Source: Amycolatopsis albispora
GTDB taxonomy: Bacteria > Actinomycetota > Actinomycetes > Mycobacteriales > Pseudonocardiaceae
Assembly (NCBI RefSeq): GCF_003312875.1
Contig: NZ_CP015163.1
Coordinates: 5,084,001-5,148,000, forward strand
Length of the DNA: 64,000 bases
Direction of reading: 5' to 3'
Part shown: one piece after another, positions 43,877 through 52,535 of the stretch
How the letters are laid out: each line of letters opens with the position of its first letter
Numbering within the stretch: the first letter of the stretch is position 1
The notes under the pieces: generated by a model
What the model was told of the DNA's origin: nothing
The model's input: the letters and a program-made list of their open reading frames with translations, nothing else
Databases searched by the model: none
Made by a program: the position numbers and the translations under genes

Positions 43877-44100
43877 CGCGCCGGAGTGGGGACGGGCGCC
43901 GGAGTGGGGACGGGCGCGTTCGTGGCACTCGCCGAGGGCGGAGCCATTCGTGACGCTCGCCGGGCGGAGGCTCGGCGTTGGTGAGGCTCGCCGAAGCGGA
44001 GGTGAGAGCGTTCGTGGCACGCGCCGGAGCGGGGGCGTTTGTGGGTTCGCCGGGGCTGGGAGTGGGGGTGTTTGGGACGTGCGCCGGAGTGGGGGCGGGG
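43869..44100. repeat. Degenerate array built from the element's outer end
   Basis: About seven imperfect units resemble TTCGTGACGCGCGCCGGAG, seen near 43869, 43919, 43948, 43978, 44011, 44038 and 44070, separated by GAGTGGGGACG-like text. Their first part equals the outer end of the 55-bp element. Confidence 0.65.
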
Positions 44101-44103
44101 CGT

Positions 44104-44262
44104 GAGGCAGGCGGAGGCGGAGGCGGAGACCGAGACCGAGGCGGAGGCCGGGGCGGAGGCGGAGGCCGGGGCGGAGGCCGGGGCCGGGGCGGAGGCGGAG
44201 GCCGGGGCGGAGGCCGGGGCCGGGGCGGAGGCGAAGGCCGAGACCGAGGCTGAGGCCGGGTG
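44104..44262 (+). repeat. G-rich minisatellite (GGAGGC / GGGGC units)
   Basis: Short units of GGCGGAGGC, GGCCGGGGC and GAGACCGAG alternate for about 160 bp. The + strand is strongly purine-rich and could form G-quadruplexes; the ABC-operon transcript is from the other strand and would be C-rich here. Translation gives only A/E/G repeats. Confidence 0.88.
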
Positions 44263-44306
44263 GCGTGGGTGGGTGGCCGAAGGGAGTGGCGGGAGCCCGG
44301 TGCGGG

Positions 44307-45290
44307 TTAGGCATTGTGCATTACCTCGGCGGCGAAGTGGCAGGCGCTGTACCGGCCCGGTGCTGGTTCCAGCAGGGGCGGGCGGTCCGTGGAGCAGACG
44401 CGCTCGGCTCGCTTGCACCGTGGGTGAAAAGGGCAGCCCCCGGGGATGTTCAGCAGGCTGGGCGGTAGGCCCCTGATCGTCTCCAGGCTTTGCCCCTTCT
44501 GGTCCAGACGCGGCAGCGAGTTCATCAGCGCCGCCGTATAGGGGTGCGCGGGGGATTGGAACAACGTATGGACGTCGGATTGTTCAACAATCCTACCGGC
44601 GTACATTACGGCAATCCGATCGGCCACTTCGGCGACAACCCCCAGATCGTGCGTGATCAACACGAGGCCCATCCGCCGCTCAGCCTGGATTTCCGCCAGC
44701 AGGTCCATGATCTGCGCCTGCACCGTCACATCCAGCGCGGTCGTCGGCTCGTCGGCGATCAGCAGCTCCGGGTCCAGCGCCAGCGCCATCGCGATCATCG
44801 CCCGCTGCCGCATCCCGCCCGAGAACTGGTGCGGGTACTCCCGCACCCGCGAAGCCGCGTTCGGGATGTGCACCAGATCGAGCAGTTCCACCGCCCGCGC
44901 CCGCGCCGCCCGGCGGCTCATTCCCTTCCGCAACCGCAGCTGCTCCTCGATCTGGAACCCCACCGTGAACACCGGGTTCAACGCCGAAAGCGCGTCCTGG
45001 AAGATCATTGCGATGCCGCCACCGCGCACCTCGCGGCGACGGCGGGCACCAACACTAAGCAGGTCCTCACCCCGGAACCGGATCGAGCCACCGGTGACCA
45101 CGGCCGGCGGCGTGTCCAGGATGCCCAGCACCGCCTGCGCGGTCACGCTCTTGCCCGACCCCGACTCCCCCAGCACGGCCAGCGTTTCCCCCGCGTCCAC
45201 GTGGTAGCTCACCCCGTTGAGCACCGTGGCCACCCCGTCCGGCGTGCGGAACTCCACCCGCAGGTCGTCGATCTCCAGCAGTCTGTCCAT
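44307..45290 (-). CDS. Oligopeptide/nickel ABC transporter ATPase (D subunit)
   Basis: This 327-residue protein has Walker A G-E-S-G-S-G-K-S-V, signature S-G-G-M-R-Q-R, Walker B L-L-I-A-D-E-P-T-T-A-L-D and the C-terminal C-P-F-H-P-R-C motif of the subfamily. It starts at the ATG at 45290, 6 bp after the second permease gene. A functional importer needs both this ATPase and the F subunit across the repeat island. Confidence 0.93.
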   Translation of the reverse strand: MDRLLEIDDLRVEFRTPDGVATVLNGVSYHVDAGETLAVLGESGSGKSVTAQAVLGILDTPPAVVTGGSIRFRGEDLLSVGARRRREVRGGGIAMIFQDALSALNPVFTVGFQIEEQLRLRKGMSRRAARARAVELLDLVHIPNAASRVREYPHQFSGGMRQRAMIAMALALDPELLIADEPTTALDVTVQAQIMDLLAEIQAERRMGLVLITHDLGVVAEVADRIAVMYAGRIVEQSDVHTLFQSPAHPYTAALMNSLPRLDQKGQSLETIRGLPPSLLNIPGGCPFHPRCKRAERVCSTDRPPLLEPAPGRYSACHFAAEVMHNA

Positions 45291-45296
45291 TGTGGA

Positions 45297-46202
45297 TCAC
45301 CGGGCCCGCGGGTCGAGTGCTTCGCGGACCGCGTCACCGAGCATGACGAACGCCAGCACCGTGGTGACCAGGAAACCCGCCGGGAACAACAGCAAATGCG
45401 GGGCAGCCCGCACGTACGTCCGCGCGTCGTTGATCATCACGCCCCACGAGACCACCGGCGGCCGCAGCCCGATGCCCAGGTAGGACAGCGTCGCCTCCAC
45501 CCCGATGAACGCGCCGAGCGCGATGGTCGCGTAGACCAGCACCGGCGCCAGGCAGTTCGGCAGCAGGTGGCGGAAGATGATCCGCCGCCCGCCGGCACCG
45601 AGCGCCCGCGCCGCCTTCACGTAGTCCTGCTGCTTCGCCGAAATCGCCGCCGAGCGCATGATCCGCAGCGAAACCGGCCACGACAGCAGAGCGATCGACA
45701 GCACCACCTGCACCACGATCCGCACCGCACCGGCGTCACCCGCCGAGTTCAGCGTGGTCAGGATGACGATCGCGCCGAGCACGAACGGCAGCCCGAAGAA
45801 CACGTCCGCGATCCGCGAGATCACCGTGTCCAGCCAGCCGCCGTAGTACCCGGCGAGAATGCCGAACACCCCGCCGAGCAGCACCACGCCCAGCGTCGCC
45901 AGCACACCGACCACAATGGACGCTCGCGCGCCGTGGATGACCCGCGCGTAGATGTCGTAACCCTGGTTGTCGTAGCCGAACCACGCCTCGGCGGACGGTG
46001 GCTGCCGCTGCCGCGTCAGGTCGCCGAGGTTCGGGTCCGCCGAGGTGAACAGCGACGGGAACAGCGCCATCACCACGATCACCAGAATGATCGACGACGA
46101 GATCCAGAACATCGGCCGTCGCCGCAGGTCGCGCCACGCGTCGCTGAACAGGCCTCGGGGCCGCGCGGACACCCCGGTCGCCGCGGTTGCCGGGTCAGTC
46201 AT
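45297..46202 (-). CDS. Peptide-type ABC permease (C subunit)
   Basis: This 301-residue protein has six membrane helices with the inner-membrane coupling motif E-A-x-x-x-x-x-G at the end of helix 4 (Y-V-K-A-A-R-A-L-G-A-G-G-R-R-I-I-F-R-H). The N-terminal cytoplasmic tail is short. Its start overlaps the end of the other permease gene by 8 bp. Confidence 0.92.
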   Translation of the reverse strand: MTDPATAATGVSARPRGLFSDAWRDLRRRPMFWISSSIILVIVVMALFPSLFTSADPNLGDLTRQRQPPSAEAWFGYDNQGYDIYARVIHGARASIVVGVLATLGVVLLGGVFGILAGYYGGWLDTVISRIADVFFGLPFVLGAIVILTTLNSAGDAGAVRIVVQVVLSIALLSWPVSLRIMRSAAISAKQQDYVKAARALGAGGRRIIFRHLLPNCLAPVLVYATIALGAFIGVEATLSYLGIGLRPPVVSWGVMINDARTYVRAAPHLLLFPAGFLVTTVLAFVMLGDAVREALDPRAR

Positions 46203-47121
46203 AGCGGATCCTCGGGTCGAGCACGCCGTACAGCAGGTCGACGAGCAGGTTCATCACCAGGTAGACCAGCACCAGCAGGACCACCAGCCCGGTCACCGTG
46301 GCGCCTTCCTTGGCCTGGATGGACTTGAAGATCAGCCCGCCGATGCCGGGAATGTTGAAGATGCCCTCGGTGACGATCGCGCCGCCCATGAACGCGCCGA
46401 GATCGGTGCCGAGAAAGGTGATCACCGGCAGCGCCGCGTTGCGCAGCATGTGTACACCGACCACCCGCGACTGCGGCAGCCCCTTCGCCACCGCCGTGCG
46501 CACGTAGTCCGCACGCCGCGTTTCGGCGATGCTGGCCCTGGTCAGCCGGGCCACGTACGCCATGGACAGGCTGGCCAGCACGAACCCCGGCACGATCAGC
46601 TCACCGAAGCCCGCCTTCGACGAAACCGTGGGATTGATGATCCCCCACTCCAGCCCGAGCACCAGCTGCAGCACGTACCCGGTGACAAAAACCGGGATGG
46701 AGATCAGGAACAGCGTGGACACCAGCACCAGGCTGTCCAGGAACCCCCGCCGCCGCAGCCCGGTGACCACGCCCGCGGTGACCCCGATGAGCGCCTCGAT
46801 GGCCAGCGCCACCAGCGCCAGCCGCAGCGTGACCGGGTACGAGTTCGCGATCAGCTCGCTCACCGGCACCTGGGAGAACGTCTCGCCGAAGTCACCCCGC
46901 AGCAGGTTCCACAGGTACTTCCCGTACTGCACGAAGATCGAGTCGTCCAGGTTGTACTTCTCGTTCATCGCCGCGACGAACTCGTCCGGGCAGTCCCGCT
47001 CACCGCACTTCCCGGCGAACGGGTCCCCCGGCAGCGCCCACACCAGCAGGTAGATGCCGAAGGTGGTGCCGAGGAACACCGGCACCATCTGCAGCAGCCG
47101 CCGCAGCACATACCGGCCCAA
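46195..47121 (-). CDS. Peptide-type ABC permease (B subunit)
   Basis: This 308-residue protein starts at a TTG at 47121, one base after the stop of the binding-protein gene. It has six helices, a large external loop with two cysteines (K-C-G-E-R-D-C) and the coupling loop Y-V-R-T-A-V-A-K-G-L-P. It opens with R-Y-V-L-R-R-L-L-Q-M-V-P-V, typical of DppB/OppB. Confidence 0.92.
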   Translation of the reverse strand: MGRYVLRRLLQMVPVFLGTTFGIYLLVWALPGDPFAGKCGERDCPDEFVAAMNEKYNLDDSIFVQYGKYLWNLLRGDFGETFSQVPVSELIANSYPVTLRLALVALAIEALIGVTAGVVTGLRRRGFLDSLVLVSTLFLISIPVFVTGYVLQLVLGLEWGIINPTVSSKAGFGELIVPGFVLASLSMAYVARLTRASIAETRRADYVRTAVAKGLPQSRVVGVHMLRNAALPVITFLGTDLGAFMGGAIVTEGIFNIPGIGGLIFKSIQAKEGATVTGLVVLLVLVYLVMNLLVDLLYGVLDPRIRYD

Positions 47122-47122
47122 C

Positions 47123-48748
47123 TCAGGCCACTTCGACGCTGGTCAGGTCGAGCTGCCGGAACGCGCTGAGCTTCGCCGAGGCCAGCCGGTCGCTCTTGCC
47201 GCCGATGGTGTTCTGCGTCCACAGTGGAACGAACGGCAGGTCGTTCAGGATCATCTTCTCGGCTTCGAGGTAGAGCTTGATGCTCTCCTCCTCCGACGGC
47301 GCGGTGTCCGCGGCGGCCAGTTTCGCGTCCACCTCGGGGTTCGAGTACTCACCGTCGTTCGAGGACGCGCCGGTGCGGTAGATCGGGTTGAGGAAGTTCT
47401 CGATCGACGGGTAGTCGGCGACCCAGCCCGCGCGGTACATGTCGGTCATCTCGCGGGCGTTGATCTTCTGGCGGAACTCGCCGAGGCTGGTGGCGGGCTC
47501 GAAGACGCACTCGATGCCGAGCGTGTTCTTGATGCTGTTCGCCGCCGCGGTGGCCCATTCGCTGTGCCCGCCGTCGGCGTTGCTGATGATCTTCAGCGTG
47601 CCGGTGAACCCGGACTTCGCCAGGTGCTCGCGCGCCTTCTCCGGGTTGTACGTGCACAGCTCGCCGCACTGCCCCTTCTGGTAGCCCTTGAGCAGCGGGT
47701 GCACCAGGCCGTCGGCCGGCTGCCTGCTGCCCTCGTAGATGCGGGTGGTGATCTCCTCGCGGTTGATCGCCATCGAGATCGCCTTGCGCAGGTCGGGGTT
47801 CTGGTACTTCTCCTCGTACAGCGGGAAGGCCAGCGTCTGGTTGATCAGCGAATCGCGTTCCACCACGCGGTCGCCGAGATCGGTCTTGTGCTGCTGCCCG
47901 GCCAGCGCGCTCGGCGGCAGCTCCTCGATGAAGTCGAGCTGGTTGCCGACCAGGTCCGGGTAGGCGGCCTCGCGGCTCTGGTAGACCTTGAAGGTCAGGT
48001 CCTTGAACTTCGGCTTGTCCAGGCCCGCGTACTCGTCGAACCTGGTCAGCCTGACGTCGGTGCCGACCTGGCGCGAGACGAACTTGAACGGCCCGTTGCC
48101 GATCGGCTTGGCCTCGAAGGCGGCCTTGTCGGCGAAGAACGAATCCGGCAGCGGCGCGTAGACGGTGTACCCGAGCTTGACCTTGAACACCGGCGACGAG
48201 TTCTTCAGCGTCACCTCGAAGGTGTGGTCGTCGATCACCTTCAGCCCGGACATCTTGTCCGTGGTCGGCTGCGGCGCGGACTGCGGCCCGCTCTTGCCGT
48301 CCGGGTCGGCCGGGTTGACCTCGTCGTAGCCCTGGATGTCGGAGAAGAACGGCGCGCCCTGTGTGGCGTTGGGCCCGTACGCGGTCCAGTTCCAGGCGTC
48401 GACGAAGTTCTTCGCCTTGACGTCGGTGCCGTCGTGGAACTTCCAGCCCGGCTTCAGCTTGAAGGTGTAGACCTTCGAGTCGACGTCGGTGATCGAGTCG
48501 GCGACCGCGTTCTTCACCTCGGTGGTCTGCGGGTCGTAGGCGATCAGGCCGGTGAACATCGCGTCCAGCACCTGGCCACCGCCGAACTCGGTGGTGTTGC
48601 CCGGCACCAGCGGGTTCTCCGGTTCGGTGTTGAACACCGAGATGGCCGCGTCGGCGTCGCCGGTGCCCGGGTCCTCCCCACCGCCCCCGCACGAACTCAG
48701 CACGAGTGCCGCCGACATCGAGATCACCATGAGCCGCGTGGTCCGCAT
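47123..48748 (-). CDS. Peptide-type ABC substrate-binding lipoprotein
   Basis: This 541-residue protein is a family-5 solute-binding protein with a lipoprotein signal (L-S-S-C at about 17-20), so it is anchored to the outer face of the membrane. It contains the family pattern G-W-K-F-H-D-G-T-D-V-K-A-K-N-F and a C-terminal domain with W-V-A-D-Y-P. The ATG at 48748 has GGAGG upstream. Peptides are the likely cargo, but nickel or other ligands are possible. Confidence 0.93.
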   Translation of the reverse strand: MRTTRLMVISMSAALVLSSCGGGGEDPGTGDADAAISVFNTEPENPLVPGNTTEFGGGQVLDAMFTGLIAYDPQTTEVKNAVADSITDVDSKVYTFKLKPGWKFHDGTDVKAKNFVDAWNWTAYGPNATQGAPFFSDIQGYDEVNPADPDGKSGPQSAPQPTTDKMSGLKVIDDHTFEVTLKNSSPVFKVKLGYTVYAPLPDSFFADKAAFEAKPIGNGPFKFVSRQVGTDVRLTRFDEYAGLDKPKFKDLTFKVYQSREAAYPDLVGNQLDFIEELPPSALAGQQHKTDLGDRVVERDSLINQTLAFPLYEEKYQNPDLRKAISMAINREEITTRIYEGSRQPADGLVHPLLKGYQKGQCGELCTYNPEKAREHLAKSGFTGTLKIISNADGGHSEWATAAANSIKNTLGIECVFEPATSLGEFRQKINAREMTDMYRAGWVADYPSIENFLNPIYRTGASSNDGEYSNPEVDAKLAAADTAPSEEESIKLYLEAEKMILNDLPFVPLWTQNTIGGKSDRLASAKLSAFRQLDLTSVEVA

Positions 48749-48814
48749 TCTTGCCTCCATCGAAGGGAGAAAGACTGCAGGCACGCTATCCGGCGGGGTG
48801 AGCCAGACCACAGA

Positions 48815-48828
48815 CGCAAATCATTGCG
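48815..48828. promoter_or_regulatory. CGCAA-N4-TTGCG dyad upstream of the ABC operon
   Basis: A perfect 5-bp inverted repeat with 4-nt spacer lies 67 bp before the binding-protein ATG, in an AT-richer stretch. It is a candidate operator for the transporter operon. Confidence 0.35.
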
Positions 48829-48920
48829 AAAGAATCACGATGATCCACATTACTCCGTCAGACTTACACCGGCGGAGCAACGTGAATCCGCTGAATGCCG
48901 TAAACCCCGCACCGCGTTTG

Positions 48921-49877
48921 TCACGACACCAGGGAAAGCGCGATCCCGTCGAGAATGTCGTGCTCGCTCACGATCAGCTCGGCCGGGCCGCCGCGCGCGG
49001 CGAACTGCTCGGCCAGCGCGCGCACGATCACCGCGCCACCGCCGATCACGTCCACCCGGCCGGGGTGGATCACCGGGTTCGCGGCGCGGGCGGCGTGGTC
49101 CACGCCGAGCAGGCTCTCGGCGAGCCGGTCGATGTCGGCGCGGGACAGCTTCGACAGGTGCACGCGCTCGGTGTCGTACTGCGGCAGTTCCTGCGCCACC
49201 GCGGACAGCGTGGTGACCGTGCCCGCGACCCCGATCCACGAGTTCGCCCGCGAAACGTCCACCGCCTCGAACGCCTCGGTGAGCACCTCGGTGGCCAGCT
49301 TGTGCGCGGCGGTGATCTCGTCGGCGGTCGGCGGGTCCGACTTCAGCGTGCGCTCGGTGATCCGCACGCAGCCGATGTCCACCGAGCGCGCGGCCAGCAC
49401 GTCGGCGCGCTTGCCGTCCCAGGTGCCCAGCACCAGCTCGGTCGAGCCGCCACCGACGTCGACCACCAGGAACGGGCCGTCTTCGGGGTCCTGCTCGCCG
49501 ACCGCGCCGGTGAAGGACAGGCGGGCCTCCTCGTCACCGCTGATGACCTCGGCCTCGGTGCCCAGCACCTCGCGGGTCATCGCGAAGAACTCGTCGCGGT
49601 TGCTCGCGTCGCGGGTGGCGGAGGTGGCCACCATGCGCACCTTCTCCACGCCCTTGCGACGCGCGGCGATGGTGTAGTCGGCCAGCGCGGCGCGGGTGCG
49701 CTCGAGCGCCTCCGGCGCGAGCCTGCCGGTGGCGTCCACCCCCTGCCCCAGCCGCACGATGCGCATCTCGCGGTGCAGGTCGCGGAGGTCGAACGTGCCG
49801 TCATGGCGTTCGGTCAGCTCGGCGACGAGCAGGCGGATGGAGTTGGTCCCACAGTCGATGGCGGCTACACGAGGCAT
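48921..49877 (-). CDS. ppx: Ppx/GppA-family exopolyphosphatase
   Basis: This 318-residue protein has the ASKHA-fold phosphate-binding loops I-D-C-G-T-N-S-I-R-L-L and V-V-D-V-G-G-G-S-T-E-L. It hydrolyses polyphosphate or pppGpp; actinobacterial versions of this short type form two-domain enzymes. The ATG at 49877 is preceded by TAGGGT at 6 nt, so leaderless translation is likely. In other actinomycetes it follows DUF501 and ftsB as here, but two transglycosylases are inserted. Confidence 0.92.
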   Translation of the reverse strand: MPRVAAIDCGTNSIRLLVAELTERHDGTFDLRDLHREMRIVRLGQGVDATGRLAPEALERTRAALADYTIAARRKGVEKVRMVATSATRDASNRDEFFAMTREVLGTEAEVISGDEEARLSFTGAVGEQDPEDGPFLVVDVGGGSTELVLGTWDGKRADVLAARSVDIGCVRITERTLKSDPPTADEITAAHKLATEVLTEAFEAVDVSRANSWIGVAGTVTTLSAVAQELPQYDTERVHLSKLSRADIDRLAESLLGVDHAARAANPVIHPGRVDVIGGGAVIVRALAEQFAARGGPAELIVSEHDILDGIALSLVS

Positions 49878-49892
49878 ACCGCCACCCTAACG

Positions 49893-49932
49893 GCGAACGC
49901 CCACCGGCCCGTGCGGGCTGGTGGGCGTTCGC
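49893..49932. terminator. Long hairpin after the first transglycosylase gene
   Basis: An 18-bp stem with one wobble pair (arms from 49893 and to 49932) has loop GTGC. It lies 14 bp after the stop at 49946 and just upstream of the ppx start. No T-run follows. Confidence 0.7.
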
Positions 49933-49945
49933 GCCTGGCGTGCGA

Positions 49946-51166
49946 TCAGGGAGCAGGCGTGGTCGAGGAGGTGTCCTCGCACAACGGCGGCTCGCCCTCG
50001 GCAGGCGGCTCCGGCGTGGTGCCGGGCTCCGGCTCCACGCAGTCCGGCGGCGTCGACGAGCTGGGCGGGTTGCTGCTCGAGGGCGGGTTCGACGACGACG
50101 GCGGGTTCGACGAGCTGGGTGGGTTCGACGAGCTCGGCGGCTTGGTCGAGGAAGGCGGGTTCGTGGTGCTCGGGATCGACGACGAAGGCGGGTTCGACGA
50201 ACTCGGCGGGTTCGAGGTGGACGGCGGGTTGCCCGGGGTGGTCGGCGGAACCGACGGGACCGGCACCTCACCCGGCGCGCCGCCGCCGGTCGGGGCCTGC
50301 GGGGCGGCGAGGACCGGACCGTGCTGGTCCGTGGTCGGGTGCACGCCCTTCGCGTACGCCTCGGCCCAGGCCAGCACCGTGCGCACGTACGAGTCGGAGT
50401 GGTTGTAGCGGAAGACCGCGGTGGCGCGCTGGGCCGGGTCGGCGGTGTTCAGCCCGCCGGAGCACAGGTACCGCCCGGCGCCGAGGGTGGCGTCGTAGAT
50501 GTTGTTCGGGTTGCGATCGCCGTCCCCGTTGCCGTCGGAGGCGTAGCCCTGCCAGGTGGACGGGATGAACTGCATCGGGCCGACCGCGCGGTCCCAGACC
50601 GTGTCGCCGTCGTAGGCGCCGCCGTCGGTGTCGCTGATCGCGGCCACCGGGCCGGCGCCGTTCAGCACCGGGCCGAGGATCGGCGCACGCGTGTACCCGG
50701 CGGCGTCGACGTTGCCGCCGCGCGCGTGGTTCGACTCGATCCGGCCGATGCTGGCCACCAGCGACCAGTGCAGGTTGCAACCCGGCTGGCTGGCGGCGAG
50801 GTGGTCGGCCGCGCGCGTGTACGCCTTCAGTGCGGAGCCGGGAATGCCCAGCGGCCCCGACGGCAGGCCCGCGTTGCCGTTGAGCGCGTCCGCGTTGGCC
50901 GCGTCGGCGAGCAGCTGCTCACCGATGGAGTCGCCGTTGGGCAGGCTGCCGTCCACGCTGAGCGGATTGCCCTGCGCGTCCACCGGTTGCCCCTGTGCGT
51001 CGAGGTAGCGGCTGGGCCCGGAATCCTGGGCCAGCAGGGAGAACCCGCCGATGCCGCTGGCGGGCACCATGAGCGGTAGCGCCAGCAGCGGCGCCCCCCA
51101 AGCCATGGCCCGCGTCCGCCGTCTGCTCTGTCCCGCGCGTGTACCGCGCCTCTGCCACACCCGCAC
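49946..51166 (-). CDS. MltB-like lytic transglycosylase with (N)PPSSS tail, paralogue 1
   Basis: The GTG at 51166 is used: GGAGG lies 7 nt upstream. The 406-residue protein has a basic N-terminus and signal anchor, then a transglycosylase domain with catalytic Glu in I-G-R-I-E-S-N-H-A, R-A-V-G-P-M-Q-F-I-P-S-T-W and D-A-T-L-G-A-G-R-Y-L-C. After residue ~290 the tail is a Pro/Ser/Thr spacer with about ten P-P-S-S-S units, ending with a Cys pair. It would cut glycan strands in the wall from an extended stalk. Confidence 0.92.
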   Translation of the reverse strand: MRVWQRRGTRAGQSRRRTRAMAWGAPLLALPLMVPASGIGGFSLLAQDSGPSRYLDAQGQPVDAQGNPLSVDGSLPNGDSIGEQLLADAANADALNGNAGLPSGPLGIPGSALKAYTRAADHLAASQPGCNLHWSLVASIGRIESNHARGGNVDAAGYTRAPILGPVLNGAGPVAAISDTDGGAYDGDTVWDRAVGPMQFIPSTWQGYASDGNGDGDRNPNNIYDATLGAGRYLCSGGLNTADPAQRATAVFRYNHSDSYVRTVLAWAEAYAKGVHPTTDQHGPVLAAPQAPTGGGAPGEVPVPSVPPTTPGNPPSTSNPPSSSNPPSSSIPSTTNPPSSTKPPSSSNPPSSSNPPSSSNPPSSSNPPSSSTPPDCVEPEPGTTPEPPAEGEPPLCEDTSSTTPAP

Positions 51167-51364
51167 CCGGTGACCTCCACGTCGCGCCGTTACCGCACTG
51201 CGTAGCTCAGCATGCCGGATGTGAAGTGGGCGAAAACACCGGCAACACGCAAAAGCCCGCAGCTCTGTCAGATTTCCACAACCGGGGCGGATCTGTTCAT
51301 CGAACGGCAACAAACGGCGGCCGAACGGCCTAGTTCTTTCGTTGTACAGAACGTCGGCGGGTAC

Positions 51365-52471
51365 TTAGGGTGCCGATGCCCCCGAAAGCACCGCGGACGA
51401 CGACGGCGGCGTGCTCGGCTCGCACGGCGGCAGCGAGGACGACGGCGGTGTGCTCGACGAAGGCGGCGCCGAGGAACTCGGCGGCGTGGATTCGCAGGTC
51501 GGCGGCGGCTCGCTCAGCGACGGCGGCAGCGACGACCCCGGCTCACCTGGAGCAGGCGGGTTCGGCGGGTTCACGGGGTCCGGCCCGGGATCCACCGGCG
51601 CGGGCGGCGGCGCGACCGGCGCCGGCGCGGGCGTGGCGACCGGATTCGGCGCGCCCACCGGCACTTCGCTGTCCGGCAGCGGGGTCACCCCGGTGCGGTA
51701 GGCCTCCGCCCAGGCGAGCACCGTGGTCACGTAGCTGTCGGAGTTGTTGTAGCGGAAGACCGCCGTGCGCAACTGCTCCGGATTGGCCAGGTCCAGACCA
51801 CCCGAGCACAGGTAGCGGCCGGAGCCGAGGGTGGCGTCGTAGATGTTGTTCGGGTCGGTCACGCCGTCGGCGTTGCCGTCCGAGGCGTAGCCCTGCCAGG
51901 TCGACGGGATGAACTGGGTGGGACCGACCGCCCTGTCCCACACCGGGTCGCCGTCGTAGCGGCCGCCGTCGGTGTCTCGGATCGCGGCCACCGGGCCGAC
52001 ACCGTCGAGCACCGGGCCCAGGATCGGTTCGAGCGTGTTGCCCTTCTCGTCCAGGTACCCGCCGCGTGCGTGGTTCGACTCGATGCGGCCGATGCTCGCG
52101 ATCAGCGCCCAGTCGATGTGGCAGCCGGGCTGCTCGGAGCCCAGGAGATTGGCCGCGTTCTGGTACGCGCGCAGGGCGGAGCCGGGAATGCCGAGCGGAC
52201 CGGGCGGTGGCACGTCCACCAGCAGCGCCTCGGGATCGGGCGGCTGCGGCAGGCTGCCGTCCACGCCGACGATGCCGAAGCCCGGCTCACCGCCGCCGGA
52301 CGGCGGCACCAACTGGCCCGTTTTGTCCAGCCAGCCCTCGGTTCCGCCGGTGAGCCCGAAGGTGGGCGCGACCGCGAGCAGCGCGCCGAACACCGCGATG
52401 GCCGTCCGGTGGCGCAGGCCGAATTCCTGGGACACTCCACCGGCCGCGCCGGAGACCGCGAACAACCGCAC
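51365..52471 (-). CDS. MltB-like lytic transglycosylase with P-rich tail, paralogue 2
   Basis: This 368-residue protein is the tandem paralogue of the previous gene: the same I-G-R-I-E-S-N-H-A-R-G-G, R-A-V-G-P-T-Q-F-I-P-S-T-W and D-P-N-N-I-Y-D-A-T-L blocks. The N-terminus has a signal-anchor helix. The tail has fewer P-P-S-S-S units and more Pro/Ala. A GTG at 52471 is the start. A gap of 198 bp separates the paralogues. Confidence 0.92.
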   Translation of the reverse strand: MRLFAVSGAAGGVSQEFGLRHRTAIAVFGALLAVAPTFGLTGGTEGWLDKTGQLVPPSGGGEPGFGIVGVDGSLPQPPDPEALLVDVPPPGPLGIPGSALRAYQNAANLLGSEQPGCHIDWALIASIGRIESNHARGGYLDEKGNTLEPILGPVLDGVGPVAAIRDTDGGRYDGDPVWDRAVGPTQFIPSTWQGYASDGNADGVTDPNNIYDATLGSGRYLCSGGLDLANPEQLRTAVFRYNNSDSYVTTVLAWAEAYRTGVTPLPDSEVPVGAPNPVATPAPAPVAPPPAPVDPGPDPVNPPNPPAPGEPGSSLPPSLSEPPPTCESTPPSSSAPPSSSTPPSSSLPPCEPSTPPSSSAVLSGASAP

Positions 52472-52535
52472 GCCGAGAACGCCTTTCCCCGCAGATGCCT
52501 ACCCGGTTGAGCTATCTCCGGCGGCGGCGGGAACG

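Noticed and set aside
43869..44262. Possible CRISPR array
   Set aside because: Units are irregular in length and drifted, spacers are not unique, and there are no cas genes.
43603..44418. Long frames across the island in the ABC operon (A/E/G- or P/A/S-rich)
   Set aside because: Pure translation of minisatellites; they overlap the ATPase ends in the wrong frames.
47054..49216. 720-codon open frame on the + strand over the binding-protein gene
   Set aside because: It runs antisense to a clear lipoprotein gene with full family motifs. In very GC-rich DNA the opposite strand is often open; its translation is Arg/Val/Leu-rich with no domain.
52490..52535. tRNA-5'-half-like text (revcomp GATAGCTCAACCGGGTAGG) upstream of the second transglycosylase
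   Set aside because: The D-stem does not close and no anticodon or T-arm follows at tRNA distance; probably chance.
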